Shown: positions 51,493 to 64,000, counted from the stretch's first letter. The stretch: DNA of 64,000 bases from Caenorhabditis remanei (GCF_010183535.1 NW_026526091.1:62001-126000), one strand, 5' to 3'. Made by a program: numbers and translations. The notes: generated by a model from the sequence alone, not told the origin.

Positions 51493-54400
51493 TCAGGCAC
51501 AAAATCCATATGGGAGTGTAGATCCATCGGAGACGATGCGTCTCTTGTTGAAGGTGAACTGGAATTTTTTGAAAATCTTTTTGCTGTACACGTGGTGATA
51601 TGCATCGCGATACATGACGTGTTGCGGAAATTGAAGTCGGGTTCGTTGATATACATCCTGCAGAACTTCATCCACCATGTTTTTCATCAGATCGAAAGAC
51701 ATTAGATTTTTGACGACGGAATTGACTGTGATGCCTTTTGCTTTTCGAACAACCTGAAAATTTGGTAATCTATCGCATTAAACTTGTTTATACCACTCAC
51801 CTTCAGGGATTCATCGGCTGACACCTCCTTGTAGCAATACGTTTTGGGGCCTAGGGTTACAAATTCTGTCATTGTGCCATCCAATTCGTCAGTAAGCTGC
51901 CCGAGATAAGGTCCGATTTCTCCACGCAAGGGGTCATTTGATCCTTCGGGTACAGCATAAATGATTGAATCCGTATCTGTAAATTTTGAGTGCGAAAAAT
52001 TGACCACTGACTGGAAAATACCTGTGTACATGATGTTTTCCGCACCAACCATCTCCATGAAGCGGTAGAGTCGAAGACGAGCATAAGACGTAGTGAGTGC
52101 AGCAAGTTGCATTGCACTGGTTTTGAAACTCTCAAGAGTTTCTGCCTGTTTCCTGTATTTGATGATCAGAGCATCATTCACACATAGTACATCCGAAATG
52201 ACGATTGTTGTGTCATAGAAAATGTTCCAGAAAACCGTTGGGTCTGTCACTATGCAAGTCGTTTCTCGATCCACTCGCTGTGCAAATTTGCCCCACTGAA
52301 AAAATTGGTTTATCTACAGTGAGAACATTGAAGCCATACCAGTGAGTTCAACATCAATTTGGCAACAGCTCTCTTTCCTGGATTTTTCGAAAATCGTGAG
52401 TAGTCTGTGAGATGAATTTGTTCCTTGTCAAAGTATGCTTTGCAGTACGCGTCTTTTTGAGCATCTGTGCTGACATTTGCTGGCCATCCTGTGCTATACT
52501 GAAAATGGTTGAATAAATTAGGCACCCAGCACAGTCTCACTCACAATTTTTTCCTCCATCATTTGGTTGATGTACGAGGTGAATAGTCCTCCACGACCAC
52601 TTTCATCGTTTTGCACCCAGTTTTCATACTTGACACCCTGCAAAAATAAAATTACATGAATCCCCCAAATACCTGTCTTCACATGGAACACTTCTGTAAT
52701 TTCGTAGCCTAAGCTCAATGCTTTCTGGAGTTCCACTGTAGTAAACGTTCCGCTGAACGAACGATCATTGTCCGAGTGTTCACAATCATGTTGATTTGAG
52801 TCTCTACAGCATTCTGAAAAACTGAAGAGGTTTCTATGTGGACTTTTGCCGTGACAAACTTTTACAAAGACCAAACAAGAGCTTTCCGTTGTCCTTGATT
52901 GGCAACACTGGTAACTTCAGATGCCGTGGTGGTAAAACTTTGCAGCTCAAAAACCCTCGAAATGTCAAATCGGTTGGTTTCCTCATTGGTACTTCCATGG
53001 AGCCTTTAGGTACATTTTCAGGTGCACCAATAGGAAATGGATCGTGTTTCATCACCGTAGGATAGAGACTGAAAATGCTATAGTTTTTGATGAAAGTAGA
53101 GTCGGAAATCACCTGACAACGTCTGCATATCGTAGTGTTTTACCCTCATTGTTGGCGTATAGTCGAAAAACCTCTGTTCTGCCACCTGTCAGTGCCCTGT
53201 CGCAGTGTAGAAGTCCCTAAATTCATTCGTGTGCAGATGATGTATGCATTGAAATCTTACCACAGCTTCATAGTCTCGAAAAAATGCGGCCATCTCAGGA
53301 TTTCTCAAAAGCTGCTTCTTCACTTCACATTCCCATACAACTTTGACTGGATGAAATTCACGTAGTGCATTCAAACGTTCCTCATCTTTCAGGCGAATTT
53401 CTTTGGCACTTTCACAACCTATCATGGATTCTTCTGAATAAGTGCACTCGTGTGCATGCCAGTAGCAGCCCTGCAATTGTGATTATTTAGGAATCTCGTA
53501 GCTGTGTTCACTTACGAAAAACTCAACGATGAGTCCTTGAGGATATTTTGGACATGGATGTACAAAACCATCCACTCGGTACCTCCCAATCTGAAAAATT
53601 TTGCATTATCGTCTGTGAGCCTGTGTGCTTCACTCACCTTTTCTTCACCATACGTGGTTGACATGTTCAGCTGCACATCCTCTTTCGAAGCGAACCACGC
53701 CAAATATTTTTGACTGACTTCTGATGCATTCATTGATACTGACGGTTTCACATCCAAGACAATCGGCTTTTCTGAATCCAAATGATTTCGACGAAACACA
53801 AGAGCAGCTGCTGATGCCGCAGTCGTAGACTCCTGAAAGTGTTTGCGTGGTACAATTTTTACGGAAACTTACCTCCAGAAGACAAACGTTAGTGATTTTT
53901 TCAAATTCCGTCTCGAAGAGTCCCATTGAAGTTGCCAGAATGTATACGTCGTTGTAGCAATACTTGAAAATCTCTTCGACAAAGTTGAAAATTTTGCCTT
54001 CAGCCCTTTGTGCACTCAAAAATGTTGAAAGTTGCTCTTTGACCACTGACGATTTGTTGTCCATCGCGTAGTGACAATCTTCAGGAAGCGGTCCCACATA
54101 TGTGTAGTTTTCGGGTTTGATGAACAACACCGGAAAATCCCTGTAAATTTCAAGAATAACTTCACTCTGGTCTCACACTGTCATACCCCTTGACGGAATC
54201 CACGTTGAACGTCTTTCCAAGTGAACTCAGACTCATTGACAGGTATCGAATTGAGTCAAGAAGTTTTACTCCGTTGTGTTCCATGAAAATCAGTTTGGTT
54301 CCATCCATGACAAGTTTGGGTGAAGCTTTGTTGCTGGCAATCAAATTCTCAAGAATGAATTGACCATCGCACCTGAAATATACCACATCTTTGTAATTAT

Positions 54401-56285
54401 AACCAACATCAAGATTTACCCAGATGCATTGTGTGCCACAACAACAGCTCCTTGGTGGTGATCAGCAAACAGCCACTTTGTCATCTCACTTCCAACATCC
54501 ACATTTCGATTCTCGATGGTTATACATTCTATGACCTTCAATCGACCATCAGGTGCACATTTCGAGCATACCATGTTTCTTGCTTGTTCAATGTCATTTG
54601 GGATGAAGATTGCGCAGCCTGGGCAACAACGGAGAGCCACGAACAAGACGGGGTGTTGCTGTCCAGTTGATTCGTCGGCTCTGCTCTGAAATTTTTAGGG
54701 TGTGAACTTAATTTTGGTGATATGCAAACCTCAATGTCGAAATATACACGACGTCGTGTCAGCTTTTTCTCATTTTTCTTTGAAATGGGCATCAGGCAAT
54801 TGTGCGGCGTAATTCTTTGGCAGTTGCAGCGATAACACCATTTCTGCCCGCACTTGTGTGGATTGCCTTTGTTCGTGTAGTAGACGTCCTCGCATTTCTT
54901 ACACACTGTCGTATAATCACATCGACTTTTACCATTCTTTGGCCCTGAAAGAAGTGATGTTGAGCTGGAGCTTCCTAACCAAGCACCTACCTTTTTTGAT
55001 ATGATTTTCATAGCAGATTTGAGATTTGAACAACACGGTGCATGTCTTGCATCGAGTTGGTTGATCACTCTCTGTAACAGGACAATTGCGTTGACCGCAT
55101 AAGCGGTGAACCAGTGGACATTTATAGTGCTGTACGGTACTTTTATAGCGTCTATTGCAGAGAGCGCAATAGTACTCGGTCCTCAGTAGTGCACAAATAC
55201 TTCTGACACCTCTATAGTGTCCATCGTCCAAGTACAAGACCAGCTGTTTTTTCTCGCCCACGTATGGTCCTGAGTAGTAGGGGATAGTTGAGTTCTTCAC
55301 AAATACAATCAGTTGATGTGTTCCGGCAAAAACTGTGTTTTGAAATCGCTCAACATCCATCCTGCAGAAGTTCGATGATTTCGACACACCTGCTTTCTGT
55401 AAGTTTTCTGAAATTGAGTTGCTGAGTTTGCCCTGAATCTTACCTCTTTCATAGCTTTCACCGCTTCGTAAACTTCTTGGCAAATGTGTGGTCGCTTGAA
55501 AGTCTTTCTCAGTGCATTTCGATACTTGTTCTTGTTTTCCTGTGTTTTACAGTGTTTCCAATTGTGGTACATCAGGGCCTGGTACAATGCATGAACCAGA
55601 CAATCTTCGATCACTGAAAACATGTCGATGATGATGATATTAACCTGAACAGCAATGTTCATAAAACTTTACCTTCGTTCGGCATGATGTTGGATCTGAG
55701 CTTTTTGACTTTTGGTAGTTCCTTCTTCATCTCAAGCTCTGTTTCGCTTGTTTTTCGTCGTTTTTCAAATACAGTGAGTTCCAGGATTTCGCCAGTGTCA
55801 AAGCGACGTTTACCGCTACCAACCGGTGGATTGATGTAGGTAAATCTGGCATTGATTTTTGGAGTTTCAAGTTCCAAGACCGATTTGTTTGACTGTGACT
55901 GAAGAGCAAGGGTTTGAACAATGTGTTCAGCCTTGATCCGGTCAATCGGTTGATAGCACAAACCAACGCTTTCAGGAATCTCGCTTGATTCAAATACAAT
56001 ACCCACTTTTACACGGGGATTTTTGAATGGGTCATAGCGATGAGCGAGCTCTATCAAAGTTTCAGCAAACATTTCAGGACCTCGTGGATGAGTAGTCATA
56101 GAGTCAGGAAGTTCCAAACCTAGCGTGCGTGAAATGATTCGACCTTCAAAATGACCCTTGGGAGTCTTTTCGTGGACTTCCAAAACACGGATCTTTGCTT
56201 CACCAATTTGTTCCTGGTAAAAGTTGACGTTAGTGACGACTTCAAAAACTTCTACACTTACCTCTTCAAAGTTTTCAACCATCAT
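51493..56285 (-). CDS. Maverick protein-primed DNA polymerase B (uninterrupted copy)
   Basis: The full-length twin of the broken left copy, with roughly 19 short exons from the ATG at 56285 to the stop at 51493 and a product of about 1,200 residues. Pol B of this type starts replication from a terminal protein and copies the linear Maverick genome. All exonuclease motifs are present ('RRVYFDIE', 'AHNASG' region, 'YCYNDVYIL'), as are the polymerase motifs: A 'SLYPTVM' (about 53080-53062), B 'MLNSL-WGKF', C 'TDTDSIIY'. The Cys-rich N-terminal block is intact. In Exo II the Tyr before the catalytic Asp is Cys here (SG-C-DGQF at about 54370), whereas the left copy keeps Tyr; this may weaken proofreading. 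Other differences from the left copy are about ten scattered substitutions. Splice sites match. No frameshift was noticed. Confidence 0.88.
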
Positions 56286-56508
56286 GGTTGTAGATCTTCT
56301 TGGAAATCAAGACAACGACGGTATTGGTGTGGTTGATGGAAGTCAAGACAAGGTTGGGGTTGATGAGGAAGAGAATCAAGACAAGGGTGGGATTGACAAT
56401 GATGATGATGATGATGATGAAAATGATAAAGTTAAGTCGCGTCAAGAAAATCAGTGACGTTCGCTTCGGAATGAAGTGTGATATGGTTTTTGAAGTTGCG
56501 CTGATTGC

Positions 56509-56518
56509 CTTATATACC
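56509..56518 (-). promoter_or_regulatory. TATA box of the polymerase gene (right copy)
   Basis: The minus strand reads GGTATATAAGG, the same position relative to the ATG as in the left copy. Confidence 0.5.
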
Positions 56519-56661
56519 CCTGTATTCTCATCTGTTGTGTTCAATTACCCTCCAGAATTTGTCGGTTTGCCACATAATCAGTCGTTATAGCTCAAATTTC
56601 TCCTTATTTCATTGACCCATAGGAGACTTGGTGAAAGTGGGAAGTTTGTACCCCGGTGTGA

Positions 56662-56865
56662 TGACTCATTTCTATCTTTCCTCAGTGAAACATGGATGGT
56701 TTCCACATAATATGTAGAATTCCTTGCTCTGTCGGCAAATCCCAATATATGCTGAATCTCGAAACAGTGAGTCATCATTGATGAGTCAACCTTGATGAGT
56801 CATCCTTGATGAGTCATCGCGAGAGGTAACTTTCAGGGTTTCAAACTTTCCATTCCGATGAGTCA
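56662..56865. promoter_or_regulatory. Six AP-1-like sites upstream of the polymerase (right copy)
   Basis: TGACTCA at 56662, and TGAGTCA at 56768, 56782, 56796, 56810 and 56859. The four inner sites keep exact 14-bp spacing. All six are shared with the left copy. Confidence 0.6.
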
Positions 56866-57396
56866 TCAAAACCAATCGTTCTGCGTTACGATTGTTCAGT
56901 TTGGTGTCATTTCACTGTCTCTCACCGTTTTCATGTGCATAGTCTGATTTTCTGCTCTTGGAGAAAATTCTTCAGTTTTTCACGTTTCCGGGGTTTTCTA
57001 CCCTTGCTAAGGCGACTCCAGAATTATTCACATTTCCAAATTTGTGAAGGTTCTCTTCATGATCACACAGGATGCATTGCTCTGCACAATATTTCTATTT
57101 TTTGCTCAGTTCGTTAAGCGTTCATTCAGATACAGAAAGGAAATCCATGAACTCTACGATTCTTGAGTTCATAATGCATTTTTCAGGACATCACTGTTTC
57201 CAACCGCGTTAGCTGCTCTTGCAATTCAGCAAACGTTATTTCGATAGGCAAAATGTCTGCCTAATGCATGAGTATGATCAAGCACTGGTGATCCATTTTT
57301 GAGAACTGTCGTACACTCTCCTTCGTGACTTAGTTCCTTGGACTACATTGAAAAACTGTGTGACCACTTCTGGCTTTCATTACTTCTCAACTCCTC
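56866..57396. other. Intergenic, no firm gene (right copy)
   Basis: Mirror of 16305-16835 with a few substitutions. The 35-codon hydrophobic frame starting 'MITQDALLCTIFLF' is present near 57058 with changes inside it. Not called. Confidence 0.4.
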
Positions 57397-57744
57397 TTGC
57401 TCCACGGCCGCATCAATCATCTCTGTGTCAAGTGTGGCGATCTCGTTGTTATCGTAGATACTCATTCCGAAAAGACAATGGGTATTCAAAAGCCTGCTGT
57501 TAGTGATGAAATAAGCTCAGGATATGAATATCAACCTAGTTCCCAAGACCCAGTTGGAGTGGTGAGAATTACAAACACTTGGCAGTTGAAAAATCTTCAA
57601 ATCGTTCAGGTTTCTTCAAACGGTCTGGTTCAGTACTTTTATACATCGAACCCAACTCAAAAGCTTGAAAAGAAGCCTGAAGCCTACGTTTTCAACTTTG
57701 CTAAGAGTTCCATGCCTACCATCCACATTCAACCAAAACCCTAG
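57397..57744 (+). CDS. Unidentified Maverick ORF with one C-x2-C (right copy)
   Basis: Counterpart of 16304-15957 with changes such as Asp to Val and Ser to Pro, frame kept open. The extended start is TTG at best; the first ATG in frame is at about 57478. Frame retention with only amino-acid substitutions in both copies favours a coding role, but over this short divergence the evidence is weak. Function unknown. Confidence 0.4.
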   Translation: MLHGRINHLCVKCGDLVVIVDTHSEKTMGIQKPAVSDEISSGYEYQPSSQDPVGVVRITNTWQLKNLQIVQVSSNGLVQYFYTSNPTQKLEKKPEAYVFNFAKSSMPTIHIQPKP

Positions 57745-58017
57745 TTTGTTTGCTCATTGTCCTTCAGCCGTCCACTTCGTGCAGAAATTTCTCCTGCTGG
57801 TGATGATTTATACCTCACCTGACCCTCGGTTGATTGAATTTTTCAAGTTGACCTGTCCCTATTTGTGGATGACTCTTGTTTTTCAGACTTCTATTCAAGT
57901 AATGTACTCATCATTTTCTCATTTGCACCTTCACTCTCCCGACGTTCATTTGCATCCCTGTTATGTCTGCTCTCCTTGATAAATGTTTCGCTCCAAATTT
58001 CGTGTGATTTTTAGAGA

Positions 58018-58532
58018 ATGTCTGATGTTCAACCCGAATATGGTACTCCTACTAAACCCAAGATGAACGGTCAACGTGAGAAGTGTCCATATTCTGAAGA
58101 TGTCGAAGAGACTAACCATGCTCCGATGAAGAAGAAGAAGATTCCGAAAAAGAAGCTCGTTGGTCCTGAAGGTGGAAAATCTGATGCTAAGCGCGTAAGT
58201 TAGACTTAATTTGTAGAAAACTCAAAATGATTATGTTTGTAGTGGCTGTATGAGAAGGCTGTTGAATCCATTATTCCTACTGATTACCAAGCCATTGTTA
58301 TGCCGGAACGTCTTTTCAAAGGTTTGGATCCACTTATTGTTCACATGTGTACTCCATGTAAGAAGATCAACTCAACCTGCAAAACTGTTAAGATTGCTGA
58401 TGGAATGATCGAAATTCGTGAGTTTACTTGCATCAAAATTTCAAAACTTGCAATTTTCAAATTTCAGCTCTCGCTTTGTGCTCCATTTGTCGCTCTTATC
58501 TAACTCCTCAGAGAAACGTGAAGTTCTTTTAG
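58018..58532 (+). CDS. Cys-rich small Maverick protein (right copy)
   Basis: Exons 58018-58194, 58243-58417 and 58468-58532. It encodes the same protein as 15683-15169, with paired C-x2-C sites 'HMCTPCKK' and 'LCSICRS'. The ATG follows TTTTTAGAGA. The 3' end overlaps no other gene. It is homologous to 7127-7810 of the virion block. Function unknown; a zinc-ribbon fold is inferred. Confidence 0.65.
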
Positions 58533-59382
58533 CACGATTCCCCGTCAATCAAGAAGGAGCTCAATCTGTGAATCTGATAATCTTTGTTCATGATCTATAT
58601 CAAAGCTTCTTCTGAGCACACGTCATTTTTTAAACAAAGGTGTTGGTCCGTGTCTTGCGTAAATTATAAGTAATGAATAAAGTGTGACTGTTTGTCTAGT
58701 GTTGCATTGTTGATGCAGCATCCTCCTCACTACACCTTAAATTTCTGGAACTCTAGAACTGTGTAGTCAATTTTGCTTACACTTGTGAAAATTGTTTCGT
58801 TGGTCTCTATTTAGAAGTTGACTACAATCATAGTTGTCCAGTTTTTGTAAATGCACACATGGGTGGTCACTAACCTGAATCAATTGGAATCGAAAGCAAG
58901 TTGAGATAATTTCTGGGAACAATGAAGTAAAGAATATGGAATGAAATTCACATTACTTCGCAACATCATAAGAGATGTGACTTCGCAAGAGCAAAAACGC
59001 TAGAACATAGTCGTGCGACGTTTCAGAATTTTCTGAGACGCAAAAATATTCCCAAACTCCATAACTTGAAACCTTGCGGTCTATAAAGTGATTTGCTAGA
59101 TACACTAAACTGACGGGTATGTACTCACAAAGTTTACATCGGTGATAACGCTAATCGGAGAATCATGTATTTTTAAGACACATCCACGTAGACTTTTGGT
59201 TTCTACAGCAAATTTACGTTTATTCATAATTGGTAACCCATTGAAAAGCTCTTCATACCTTCATTACCACAGTTTTGGAGACCCTACACTGGTCCCCCAC
59301 GCTCCTCCTCTCCTACACTGCCGGTCTGCGACGCCCCTTCCATGCGTGCGTGTTCTAACCCCACCCCCCTACCTCTCTCGTG
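58533..59382. other. Intergenic, nothing recognised (right copy)
   Basis: Mirror of 14324-15168. The plus-strand open frame at 59142-59408 runs into the satellite and is not supported. Confidence 0.5.
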
Positions 59383-62262
59383 TTTGTTTCTATCAAAACA
59401 TGTACTGATCCTAATTATAACTGTTATTCTATGACTCAGACAACTCAATGAGAGTCAAAAACGACAGAAAACCTCATTTTCAGCCGAAAATTGGTGATTC
59501 TGGTCCATTTTTTCCTATTCTTAAAACAGTACAGCTTTGTGGCTATGTGCAAATGAAAGAGCGTGTTTGTTTCTATCAAAACATGTACTAATACTGATTA
59601 TAACTGTTATTCTATGACTCAGACAACTCAATGAGAGTCAAACACGACAGAAAACCTCATTTTCAGCCGAAAATTGGTGATTCTGGTCAATTTTTTCCTA
59701 TTCTTAAAACAGTACAGCTTTGTGGCTATGTGCAAATGAAAGAGCGTGTTTGTTTCTATCAAAACATGTACTAATCCTAATTATAACTGTTATTCTATGA
59801 CTCAGACAACTCAAAGAGAGTCAAACACGACAGAAAACCTCATTTTCAGCCGAAAATTGGTGATTCTGGTCAATTTTTTCCTATTCTTAAAACAGTACAG
59901 CTTTGTGGCTATGTGCAAATGAAAGAGCGTGTTTGTTTCTATCAAAACATGTACTGATCCTAATTATAACTGTTATTCTATGACTCAGACAACTCAATGA
60001 GAGTCAAAAACGACAGAAAACCTCATTTTCAGCCGAAAATTGGTGATTCTGGTCAATTTTTTCCTATTCTTAAAACAGTACAGCTTTGTGGCTATGTGCA
60101 AATGAAAGAGCGTGTTTGTTTCTATCAAAACATGTACTAATCCTGATTATAACTGTTATTCTATGACTCAGACAACTCAATGAGAGTCAAACACGACAGA
60201 AAACCTCATTTTCAGCCGAAAATTGGTGATTCTGGTCAATTTTTTCCTATTCTTAAAACAGTACAGCTTTGTGGCTATGTGCAAATGAAAGAGCGTGTTT
60301 GTTTCTATCAAAACATGTACTGATCCTAATTATAACTGTTATTCTATGACTCAGACAACTCAATGAGAGTCAAAAACGACAGAAAACCTCATTTTCAGCC
60401 GAAAATTGGTGATTCTGGTCAATTTTTTCCTATTCTTAAAACAGTACAGCTTTGTGGCTATGTGCAAATGAAAGAGCGTGTTTGTTTCTATCAAAACATG
60501 TACTAATCCTGATTATAACTGTTATTCTATGACTCAGACAACTCAATGAGAGTCAAACACGACAGAAAACCTCATTTTCAGCCGAAAATTGGTGATTCTG
60601 GTCAATTTTTTCCTATTCTTAAAACAGTACAGCTTTGTGGCTATGTGCAAATGAAAGAGCGTGTTCGTTTCTACTAAAACATGTACTAATCCTGATTATA
60701 ACTGTTATTCTATGACTCAGACAACTCAATGAGAGTCAAAAACGACAGAAAACCTCATTTTCAGCCGAAAATTGGTGATTCTGGTCAATTTTTTCCTATT
60801 CTTAAAACAGTACAGCTTTGTGGCTATGTGCAAATGAAAGAGCGTGTTTGTTTCTATCAAAACATGTACTAATCCTAATTATAACTGTTATTCTATGACT
60901 CAGACAACTCAATGAGAGTCAAAAACGACAGAAAACCTCATTTTCAGCCGAAAATTGGTGATTCTGGTCAATTTTTTCCTATTCTTAAAACAGTACAGCT
61001 TTGTGGCTATGTGCAAATGAAAGAGCGTGTTTGTTTCTATCAAAACATGTACTGATCCTAATTATAACTGTTATTCTATGACTCAGACAACTCAATGAGA
61101 GTCAAAAACGACAGAAAACCTCATTTTCAGCCGAAAATTGGTGATTCTGGTCAATTTTTTCCTATTCTTAAAACAGTACAGCTTTGTGGCTATGTGCAAA
61201 TGAAAGAGCGTGTTTGTTTCTATCAAAACATGTACTAATCCTGATTATAACTGTTATTCTATGACTCAGACAACTCAATGAGAGTCAAACACGACAGAAA
61301 ACCTCATTTTCAGCCGAAAATTGGTGATTCTGGTCAATTTTTTCCTATTCTTAAAACAGTACAGCTTTGTGGCTATGTGCAAATGAAAGAGCGTGTTTGT
61401 TTCTATCAAAACATGTACTGATCCTAATTATAACTGTTATTCTATGACTCAGACAACTCAATGAGAGTCAAAAACGACAGAAAACCTCATTTTCAGCCGA
61501 AAATTGGTGATTCTGGTCAATTTTTTCCTATTCTTAAAACAGTACAGCTTTGTGGCTATGTGCAAATGAAAGAGCGTGTTTGTTTCTATCAAAACATGTA
61601 CTAATCCTGATTATAACTGTTATTCTATGACTCAGACAACTCAATGAGAGTCAAACACGACAGAAAACCTCATTTTCAGCCGAAAATTGGTGATTCTGGT
61701 CAATTTTTTCCTATTCTTAAAACAGTACAGCTTTGTGGCTATGTGCAAATGAAAGAGCGTGTTCGTTTCTACTAAAACATGTACTAATCCTGATTATAAC
61801 TGTTATTCTATGACTCAGACAACTCAATGAGAGTCAAAAACGACAGAAAACCTCATTTTCAGCCGAAAATTGGTGATTCTGGTCAATTTTTTCCTATTCT
61901 TAAAACAGTACAGCTTTGTGGCTATGTGCAAATGAAAGAGCGTGTTTGTTTCTATCAAAACATGTACTAATCCTAATTATAACTGTTATTCTATGACTCA
62001 GACAACTCAATGAGAGTCAAAAACGACAGAAAACCTCATTTTCAGCCGAAAATTGGTGATTCTGGTCAATTTTTTCCTATTCTTAAAACAGTACAGCTTT
62101 GTGGCTATGTGCAAATGAAAGAGCGTGTTTGTTTCTATCAAAACATGTACTAATCCTGATTATATCTGTTATTCTATGACTCAGACAACTCAATGAGAGT
62201 CAAAAACGACAGAAAACCTCATTTTCAGCCGAAAATTGGTGATTCTGGTCAATTTTTTCCTA
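59383..62262. repeat. 183-bp satellite array (right arm)
   Basis: About 15.7 units of the same 183-bp satellite in reverse orientation, ending at the Helitron. Units alternate between AAAAACGACAG and AAACACGACAG variants, which suggests amplification of a two- or multi-unit block. Each unit carries the AP-1-like heptamer once. Confidence 0.95.
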
Positions 62263-64000
62263 CCAGTCGGTTCACGTCGCCTAACGGCGACTAAACCTCC
62301 TTTTCTACACCACCCTTCTACATGTTACAGCGCCTGCGGCGCTTCCCAAACGATTGAGACTATCGAGGTCTCAGAATTCTCAACTTATGTATCGTAATAT
62401 TTTTCTTAACTTGTTAGTAGTTTTCTAGCTGTGAATAGACCGTTCCGAAAAAACACAATTGTCAAATCTCTACTTTTCTGATACAATTTCCTTCCCTTAA
62501 TCCTCCATTTTTTCTAAATCTGGCAATAAGAAAAAATCTTCCACGTCCCCACATGGGACACATCCAACTGATTACAGTCAACGCTGCCTAACTTGCCAGA
62601 TCAGATTCCTAAACGTTCACCTACACCATTTGAAAATCAAACTTAGCCGCGAAATATAGCTTTTCGCAGTATGGATTAACTTGATCCATCCTTCCCATGT
62701 AGTGAGGATCTGGTTGTGCATCAGTAGCACCTACTGGAGAAAGAGCTCGTTGACGTGCCGACTTCCGAAGTCGATGTGGTCTGCCCGTCTCTTTCACTTG
62801 AGTTACAGATGCTCTGTTGGTGTTGGCTCTTGTTCTTCCCGCCTTCACATCTTCGGGATCTTCTTATCGTCTGATAGCAGCCTGGGAAATCTTTGAAGCC
62901 CGTCTAGATCTTGTTTGATCACCGGACTCGTTTTTCCTGCTGATTTTCATTCGTTTGGTGTTGGTTCTGTTATAGTTCGACTGTCGACTGCTCAGTGTCA
63001 GACTGTAGAAATCGTCGGACTGATGTATCATTTGCCATAATTTTCAATCTCAGAGATAGTAAAGATCCGGGCAATCTTGGGTGCCGGAAAGCAGTGCCCG
63101 ACGTCTCCTTTTTGTCGATGTTTTTCACCGGCTCCTGTGTCATTAGCTGAGTGCCCTCGATCCCGTCAATTCCGTTAAGTTCTACGCTCACATCTGAATC
63201 CGAGCTGATATCCGTACTTGTATTCATCTCGTCTCTTTCTGCAGTCAAGTAAACAATATTTGCTATGGAATCCTGACAATATCGGGACCGGATAGCTCCA
63301 CCGGACGTCTTCTTCTTGCCGTTTTTCTTTGCCGATCTCTGTGTCGTGTCCTCTAGCCGATCAATTTTTCCGAGCTCCACTCTCCCATCTGATTCTGATT
63401 GATGGAACACCCCTTCATCTATTTCTTCTTCTGTACTTATCAGACTATCACGAAGCCGAGGAACAACCTCCGAGGTGGAGGTGATATCACGGGGAACAGG
63501 AGAAGCACCACCATGAGCATCCAGTGAATTGTCGGCGGGAACAGTTATTAGTTAGAAAGAAAATGATAGTTATCAGCGGTTGGAAAAAACGGATTTTACG
63601 TGGCTCATATCAGGACTTCACGCGGCTTCCGCTCGTCCTTATCAGAGTTGAGCGGAATTCCGCCTTCCGCTTTCCGCTAAATTTTTGCCTTTTTCCGCTT
63701 TCCGCCTTCCGCCTTCCGCCGTTTTAACATTTTTTCCGCCTTCCCCCTAGAGGATATCAGCTTGAAAAATTTGTTCGCCTACTCGAATTTACTGATATTT
63801 TTGAGTTTTTTGCAGCAAAACTAACAATTTTTACCAAAAAAGGAAATTTAATACAGATTTAACCATTTTTAAAAGCTTTTTACAACAAAATAAGACCATT
63901 TTTTGCCAATTTTTTCATTCCGCTTTCCGCCTTCCGCCGAAAAATTTCGCTTCTGCCTTCCGCCTTCCGCTTTCCGCCAAGTTTTTTTTACTTCCGCCTT
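62263..64000 (-). mobile_element. Helitron, right copy, cut by window end
   Basis: The minus-strand Helitron 3' end (CTGG, with the GTCGCC/GGCGAC hairpin at about 62276-62291) abuts the satellite at 62262-62263. It contains the same open-frame remnants (63410-62970 and 62848-62621) and GGCGGAA repeats. Its 5' end should lie about 770 bp beyond the window. Confidence 0.85.

Larger units (their letters stand above)
11348..64000. repeat. Large inverted duplication of the Maverick replication end
   Basis: The left arm (35365 back to 11348) and right arm (35382 to 64000) are reverse complements apart from LTR element 1 (left only), the body of LTR element 2 (right only), satellite copy number and scattered substitutions. 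The last bases of the window (AAGGCGGAAGTAAAAAAAAC in reverse) match 11348 onward on the left, so the arm continues past the window. Protein comparisons show about ten substitutions in the roughly 1,200-residue polymerase, which argues for two real, slightly aged copies. Confidence 0.95.

Noticed and set aside
11348..64000. Inverted repeat as a simple assembly fold-back of one molecule
   Set aside because: The arms differ by substitutions, by two LTR insertions and by satellite copy number, which one refolded molecule would not. Joining of two haplotypes is still possible and is listed as a check.

Overview
The window reads as a mobile-element-rich stretch of a nematode chromosome, most likely Caenorhabditis. 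The introns are about 43-50 bp with GTAAG donors and TTTTCAG acceptors, the sequence is AT-rich, and it carries a Maverick/Polinton DNA virus-like transposon, a Helitron, satellites and two Ty3/Gypsy-type LTR retroelements. I see no ordinary host gene. The species cannot be named from sequence reading alone.

Layout. 1-340 is a fold-back repeat. 725-7810 is the virion block of a Maverick: two small conserved proteins, a packaging ATPase, a penton-like protein with a long helical insert, a C2H2 zinc-finger protein, an adenain-like protease, a pX/pVI-like basic peptide, a double jelly-roll major capsid protein and a Cys-rich small protein. 8728-14323 is a 183-bp satellite split by a 2.5-kb non-autonomous Helitron (10581-13085). 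15169-33576 is the Maverick replication block: a second Cys-rich protein, an unidentified ORF, a regulatory region with six TGACTCA sites, and a many-exon protein-primed DNA polymerase B gene. That gene is broken inside motif A by LTR element 1 (20640-32003).

The region from 11348 to the window end is one large inverted duplication with its axis at 35366-35381. The right arm (35382-64000) carries the same Maverick replication block, satellite and Helitron on the opposite strand, about 99% identical by eye, with an uninterrupted polymerase gene (56285-51493). The left arm has a solo LTR (33841-34232) exactly where the right arm has complete LTR element 2 (36607-51228), with the same CTAT target duplication. 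The order of events that fits is: Helitron and LTR element 2 inserted; the Maverick end was duplicated as a tail-to-tail inverted dimer; the left copy of element 2 collapsed to a solo LTR; element 1 then hit the left polymerase gene; and satellite copy number drifted.

The two LTR elements are distant relatives with an unusual plan. One reading frame encodes Gag, then a signal peptide plus envelope-like glycoprotein plus transmembrane segment, then protease, reverse transcriptase, RNase H and integrase. Each element also carries, between pol and the 3' LTR and on the opposite strand, a small two-exon gene for an EGF-like single-pass membrane protein. Cysteine spacing and intron phase are the same in both. 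Element 2 has two further accessory ORFs and one in-frame stop between protease and reverse transcriptase. I found no Maverick integrase or fusogen in the window; they may lie beyond the left edge or be missing.
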